Source: Pseudomonadota bacterium
Lineage (GTDB): Bacteria > Pseudomonadota > Gammaproteobacteria > Xanthomonadales > Rhodanobacteraceae
Direction: 5' to 3'
Assembly: GCA_018240565.1 (NCBI GenBank)
Contig: JAFEFO010000034.1
Coordinates: 248,001-312,000, forward strand
Length of the DNA stretch: 64,000 bases
A model generated the notes under the pieces. That model had not been told where the DNA came from, made no database searches, and was given only the letters and a program-made list of their open reading frames with translations. Of the stretch, positions 61,772 through 64,000 are shown piece after piece. Within the stretch, counting starts at the first letter, position 1; the number at the start of each line of letters is the position of its first letter. Position numbers and translations under genes: made by a program.

Positions 61772-62270
61772 CCGGCGCTTGTGCCTGAGCGCCAATCGCT
61801 GGGGCGCGCATCGTGCCGTCGCGGCCTTCTTCGGCGCAGTGAGTCGGCTCGGCGACGGCGCATTCTGGTACGCGCTGATGCTGGCACTGGCCGCGTTCGG
61901 TGGCACGCGTGGCGCGTTGGTCGCCGTGCAGATGTTGCTCACCGGCCTGGTTGCACTGTTGCTGTATCGCAACCTGAAGCACTGGACGCGGCGACCGCGT
62001 CCCTTCCGCAACGGCGACGGCGTGATCGCCCGCGTGCCGCCGCTGGACGAGTTCAGCTTTCCGTCCGGGCACACCTTGCACGCGGTGGGTTTCAGCGTGG
62101 TCGCGCTGGCGCACTACCCGGCGCTTGCGCCACTGCTGCTGCCTTTCACCGCGCTCGTGGCAATTTCGCGCGTCGTGCTGGGATTGCACTACCCCAGCGA
62201 CGTGCTGGCCGCGGTCGGCATCGGCGGCGCACTGGGTGCGTGTTCACTCTGGGTCGGGCCACTGGTTTGA
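61740..62270 (+). CDS. PAP2 family membrane phosphatase
   Basis: The 176-residue protein has about five helices and the three PAP2 motifs: K80-x6-RP (KHWTRRPRPF), PSGH at 108-111 and SRVVLGLHYPSD at 143-154. It probably removes phosphate from a polyprenyl or lipid phosphate. The GTG start inside the end of the glycosyltransferase gene is supported by AGGAG six bases upstream, so the two are translationally coupled. Confidence 0.9.
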   Translation: MNSLSPSPGFDRRLCLSANRWGAHRAVAAFFGAVSRLGDGAFWYALMLALAAFGGTRGALVAVQMLLTGLVALLLYRNLKHWTRRPRPFRNGDGVIARVPPLDEFSFPSGHTLHAVGFSVVALAHYPALAPLLLPFTALVAISRVVLGLHYPSDVLAAVGIGGALGACSLWVGPLV

Positions 62271-62360
62271 TATTGCGCAGCATGGCGCGATTGCCGGCAC
62301 GGTTGCGTTGCGGCAAGATGCCACGCAATCGCCACGCTGGGGTGGCGATGGTTGGTGGCA
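62271..62360. other. Gap before the ECF sigma gene, no gene seen
   Basis: These 90 bases lie between the PAP2 and sigma genes on the same strand. I see no strong promoter or terminator. The start of the sigma gene is uncertain within the last ten bases. Confidence 0.4.
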
Positions 62361-63116
62361 ATGGGGTATCGATTGACCACGAGGACCGTCCACGCGGCTG
62401 GTGGCGCGCGGTTTCCGGATACCAGTTGGGGACTGGTGCTGTCCGCGCGCGATCGTGCAAGCCCGAACGACGCCTTCGCGCAACTGTGCCGACGCTACTG
62501 GATGCCGATCTATGTCAGCCTGCGCCGGCAAGGCATTGCGCCGGCCGACGCTGACGATCTGGTCCAAGGGTTTTTCCTCAGCCTGTTCGAAGACAATGCG
62601 GTCGCGCGCGCCGATCCGCAACGCGGACGCTTCCGCAATTTTCTGCTCGGCGCCCTGCGGCGATTCCTGGCCAATGAACACGAACGCGAACATGCGCGCA
62701 AGCGCGGCGGTGCAGCGCAGTTCGTCGAGTTCGATACGAATGCCGTGGAAATACAGCTATCCGCCGACGAGAGTTCGACGCCGCTCGAGCTGCTGTTCGA
62801 TCGCCAATGGGCGCGCGCCCTGCTGGCCAACGCGATGGATGCCCTGCGCGAGGAATATGTGCGCGCCGGCAACAGCACCGTCTATGCGGCGCTCGAATCC
62901 AGCCTGGATCCCGGCGCGGGCGCGCCGGACTACGCCGCCCTGGCCCAGCGCCTGCAACGCAACCCGGGCGCGATCAAGGTCGCCGTGCACCGCCTGCGCG
63001 ATCGCTTTCGCGAAGTGTTGCGCCGTGAAGTGGGGTTGACCGTCGCGAGCGCCGACGACGTGGACGATGAGTTGACGCATCTGCGCGACGTGCTCGCGGC
63101 CGAGGCCGCACTGTGA
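62361..63116 (+). CDS. ECF-type RNA polymerase sigma factor paired with Ser/Thr kinase
   Basis: The 251-residue protein has sigma region 2 (RRYWMPIYVSLRRQGIAPADADDLVQGFFLSLFED) and region 4 near the C-terminus (YAALAQRLQRNPGAIKVAVHRLRDRFREVL). The region between is longer than in small ECF factors. This type, with DLVQGFF in region 2 and RGRFRNFLLGALRRFLANE after it, is one found next to Ser/Thr kinases. No anti-sigma gene is adjacent. The stop overlaps the kinase GTG (GTGA). Control by kinase phosphorylation is inferred. The ATG at 62361 was chosen; a GTG two codons upstream is possible. Confidence 0.85.
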   Translation: MGYRLTTRTVHAAGGARFPDTSWGLVLSARDRASPNDAFAQLCRRYWMPIYVSLRRQGIAPADADDLVQGFFLSLFEDNAVARADPQRGRFRNFLLGALRRFLANEHEREHARKRGGAAQFVEFDTNAVEIQLSADESSTPLELLFDRQWARALLANAMDALREEYVRAGNSTVYAALESSLDPGAGAPDYAALAQRLQRNPGAIKVAVHRLRDRFREVLRREVGLTVASADDVDDELTHLRDVLAAEAAL

Positions 63117-64000
63117 ACGCAACGGGGCGCTGTCCGCGTTGTGGCGGCGCGCGCAGTGGTGCGGTATGCCCGCACTGCGTGCTGGCCGCCGCCATCGATC
63201 CGGGCCTGGCGAGGGACGCGCAATCGCCATGCGATGCATCGGCCATCGGTGGCTATCACTTGTGCGGGGAGATCGCGCGCGGCGGCAACGGCGTGGTCTA
63301 TCGCGCCTGGCAGCCCGAATTGAAGCGCGAAGTCGCACTGAAGATGCTGCTGTCGGTGCGGCGCGACCATCCCGATGCGCTGACGCGTTTTCGCCGCGAG
63401 GCAGCGCTGATGGCACGCATCGAGGCGCCAGGCATCTTGCCGGTTTACGACATCGGCGAACAGGACGGCTTGCCGTACTTTTGCATGAAGCTCGCCGTTG
63501 GCGGCAACCTCGCCGAGCGCGTTGCGGTCATGCGTGGGGATTTCACCGCTTGCGCACGCCTGCTCGCCGCGGTCGCGCGCGCAGTCGCACGCGCGCACGC
63601 ACGCGGCGTGCTGCACCGCGACCTGAAGCCATCCAATATCGTGTTCGACGAGAACGACGAACCGCAAGTCACGGACTTTGGCTTGGCGCGACATCTCGGC
63701 GCGGACGCTTCACTGACCGGCACCGACGCACTGATCGGCACGCCGCGTTACGTGGCGCCGGAATTGGTCACAAGCGCGAGCGCCGCGCTTGCGCCTGCCG
63801 CCGACATCTACGGCCTCGGCGCGATCTTGTACGAGTTGCTGACCGGCGTGCCACCGTTTTCGGAACTGACCCCGCTGCAGGTACTGCGCGATGTCGCCAC
63901 ACGCGCGCCGGTGCGCCCGCGCACGCGCAACCCCGCGATTCCGGTGGCGCTCGAAACAATCTGTTTGCGCTGCCTCGAAAAGCGCCCGGGCGATCGCTAC
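63113..64000 (+). CDS. Ser/Thr protein kinase with N-terminal zinc ribbon, cut by window end
   Basis: The gene starts with GTG overlapping the sigma stop and runs off the window edge after 296 codons. The N-terminus has two CxxC pairs (Cys7/Cys10 and Cys19/Cys22), likely a zinc ribbon. A complete Hanks-type kinase core follows: the glycine loop ARGGNGVVY near 55-63, Lys77 (VALKML), HRDLKPSN at 168-175, DFG at 188-190 and APE at 215-217. The part after residue 296, where a membrane helix or repeat sensor domain would be, is not visible. It probably phosphorylates the sigma factor or a partner. Confidence 0.9.
   Translation, partial: MNATGRCPRCGGARSGAVCPHCVLAAAIDPGLARDAQSPCDASAIGGYHLCGEIARGGNGVVYRAWQPELKREVALKMLLSVRRDHPDALTRFRREAALMARIEAPGILPVYDIGEQDGLPYFCMKLAVGGNLAERVAVMRGDFTACARLLAAVARAVARAHARGVLHRDLKPSNIVFDENDEPQVTDFGLARHLGADASLTGTDALIGTPRYVAPELVTSASAALAPAADIYGLGAILYELLTGVPPFSELTPLQVLRDVATRAPVRPRTRNPAIPVALETICLRCLEKRPGDRY

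Overview
This window reads as the chromosome of a GC-rich gammaproteobacterium, most likely of the order Lysobacterales (Xanthomonadales), possibly near Rhodanobacteraceae. The placement is inferred from gene order and protein character: a two-gene MetH behind an ArsR-methyltransferase, the block glmM-tpiA-secG-tRNA-Leu-nuoA..N-tRNA-fMet-rimP-nusA-infB, a fab cluster that contains pabB, and an ECF sigma factor paired with a Ser/Thr kinase. Almost all of the sequence is coding and housekeeping. I see no prophage, integrase, transposase, CRISPR array or rRNA gene.

Layout. Positions 1-4262 (+) hold the end of an ArsR/methyltransferase regulator and methionine synthase split into a zinc/homocysteine subunit and a folate/B12/activation subunit. 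Positions 4382-7084 (-) hold a small LAB_N membrane protein and a class III polyhydroxyalkanoate synthase pair (phaE-phaC). Positions 7188-23075 (-), read right to left, are the translation/RNA operon: tRNA-fMet, rimP, nusA, infB, a secreted alpha/beta hydrolase, rbfA, truB, tamA, tamB, rpsO, pnp. Positions 23139-38133 (-) are the complete 14-gene complex I operon nuoA-N. Positions 38239-39540 (-) are tRNA-Leu(GAG), secG and tpiA. Positions 39606-41389 are an SDR and a convergent 2OG-Fe(II) oxygenase. Positions 41386-53258 (-) form one long run: yceD, rpmF, fabH, fabD, fabG, acpP, fabF, pabB, pabC, mltG, tmk, holB, pilZ, glmM, oxygenase. Positions 53257-54446 (+) are a coiled-coil membrane protein and a Maf protein, convergent with an ArnT-like glycosyltransferase (54448-56037, -). 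Positions 56036-60531 (+) are moxR-DUF58-tgpA plus a Slp-type lipoprotein. The + strand end carries a GT4 glycosyltransferase, a PAP2 phosphatase, and an ECF sigma factor overlapping a Ser/Thr kinase cut by the window edge.

How the genes fit together. Most genes overlap by four bases (ATGA or GTGA), so translation is probably coupled through long operons. The RNA operon supplies initiation, elongation and decay factors. The nuo operon supplies NADH:quinone oxidoreductase. The fab run supplies fatty-acid elongation, p-aminobenzoate, dTMP kinase, the clamp-loader delta-prime subunit and the first committed step toward UDP-GlcNAc. The two tRNA genes are each followed by an intrinsic terminator and then by a large operon.

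The most unusual structure is a family of seven short repeats, each made of two small hairpins in inverted orientation with GTCAT/ATGAC ends. All lie in gaps inside co-directional gene runs: once between the metH halves, once downstream of metH, three times inside nuo, once at the truB start and once between fabG and acpP. One copy appears to supply the truB start codon. Other points to check are fabH with no ordinary start codon, the absence of plsX from its usual place, a PabB with the TrpE-like PIAGT motif, -10-like boxes abutting start codons (possible leaderless mRNAs), divergent genes whose ATG codons overlap, and the sigma/kinase pair. No clearly undescribed multi-gene system is visible.
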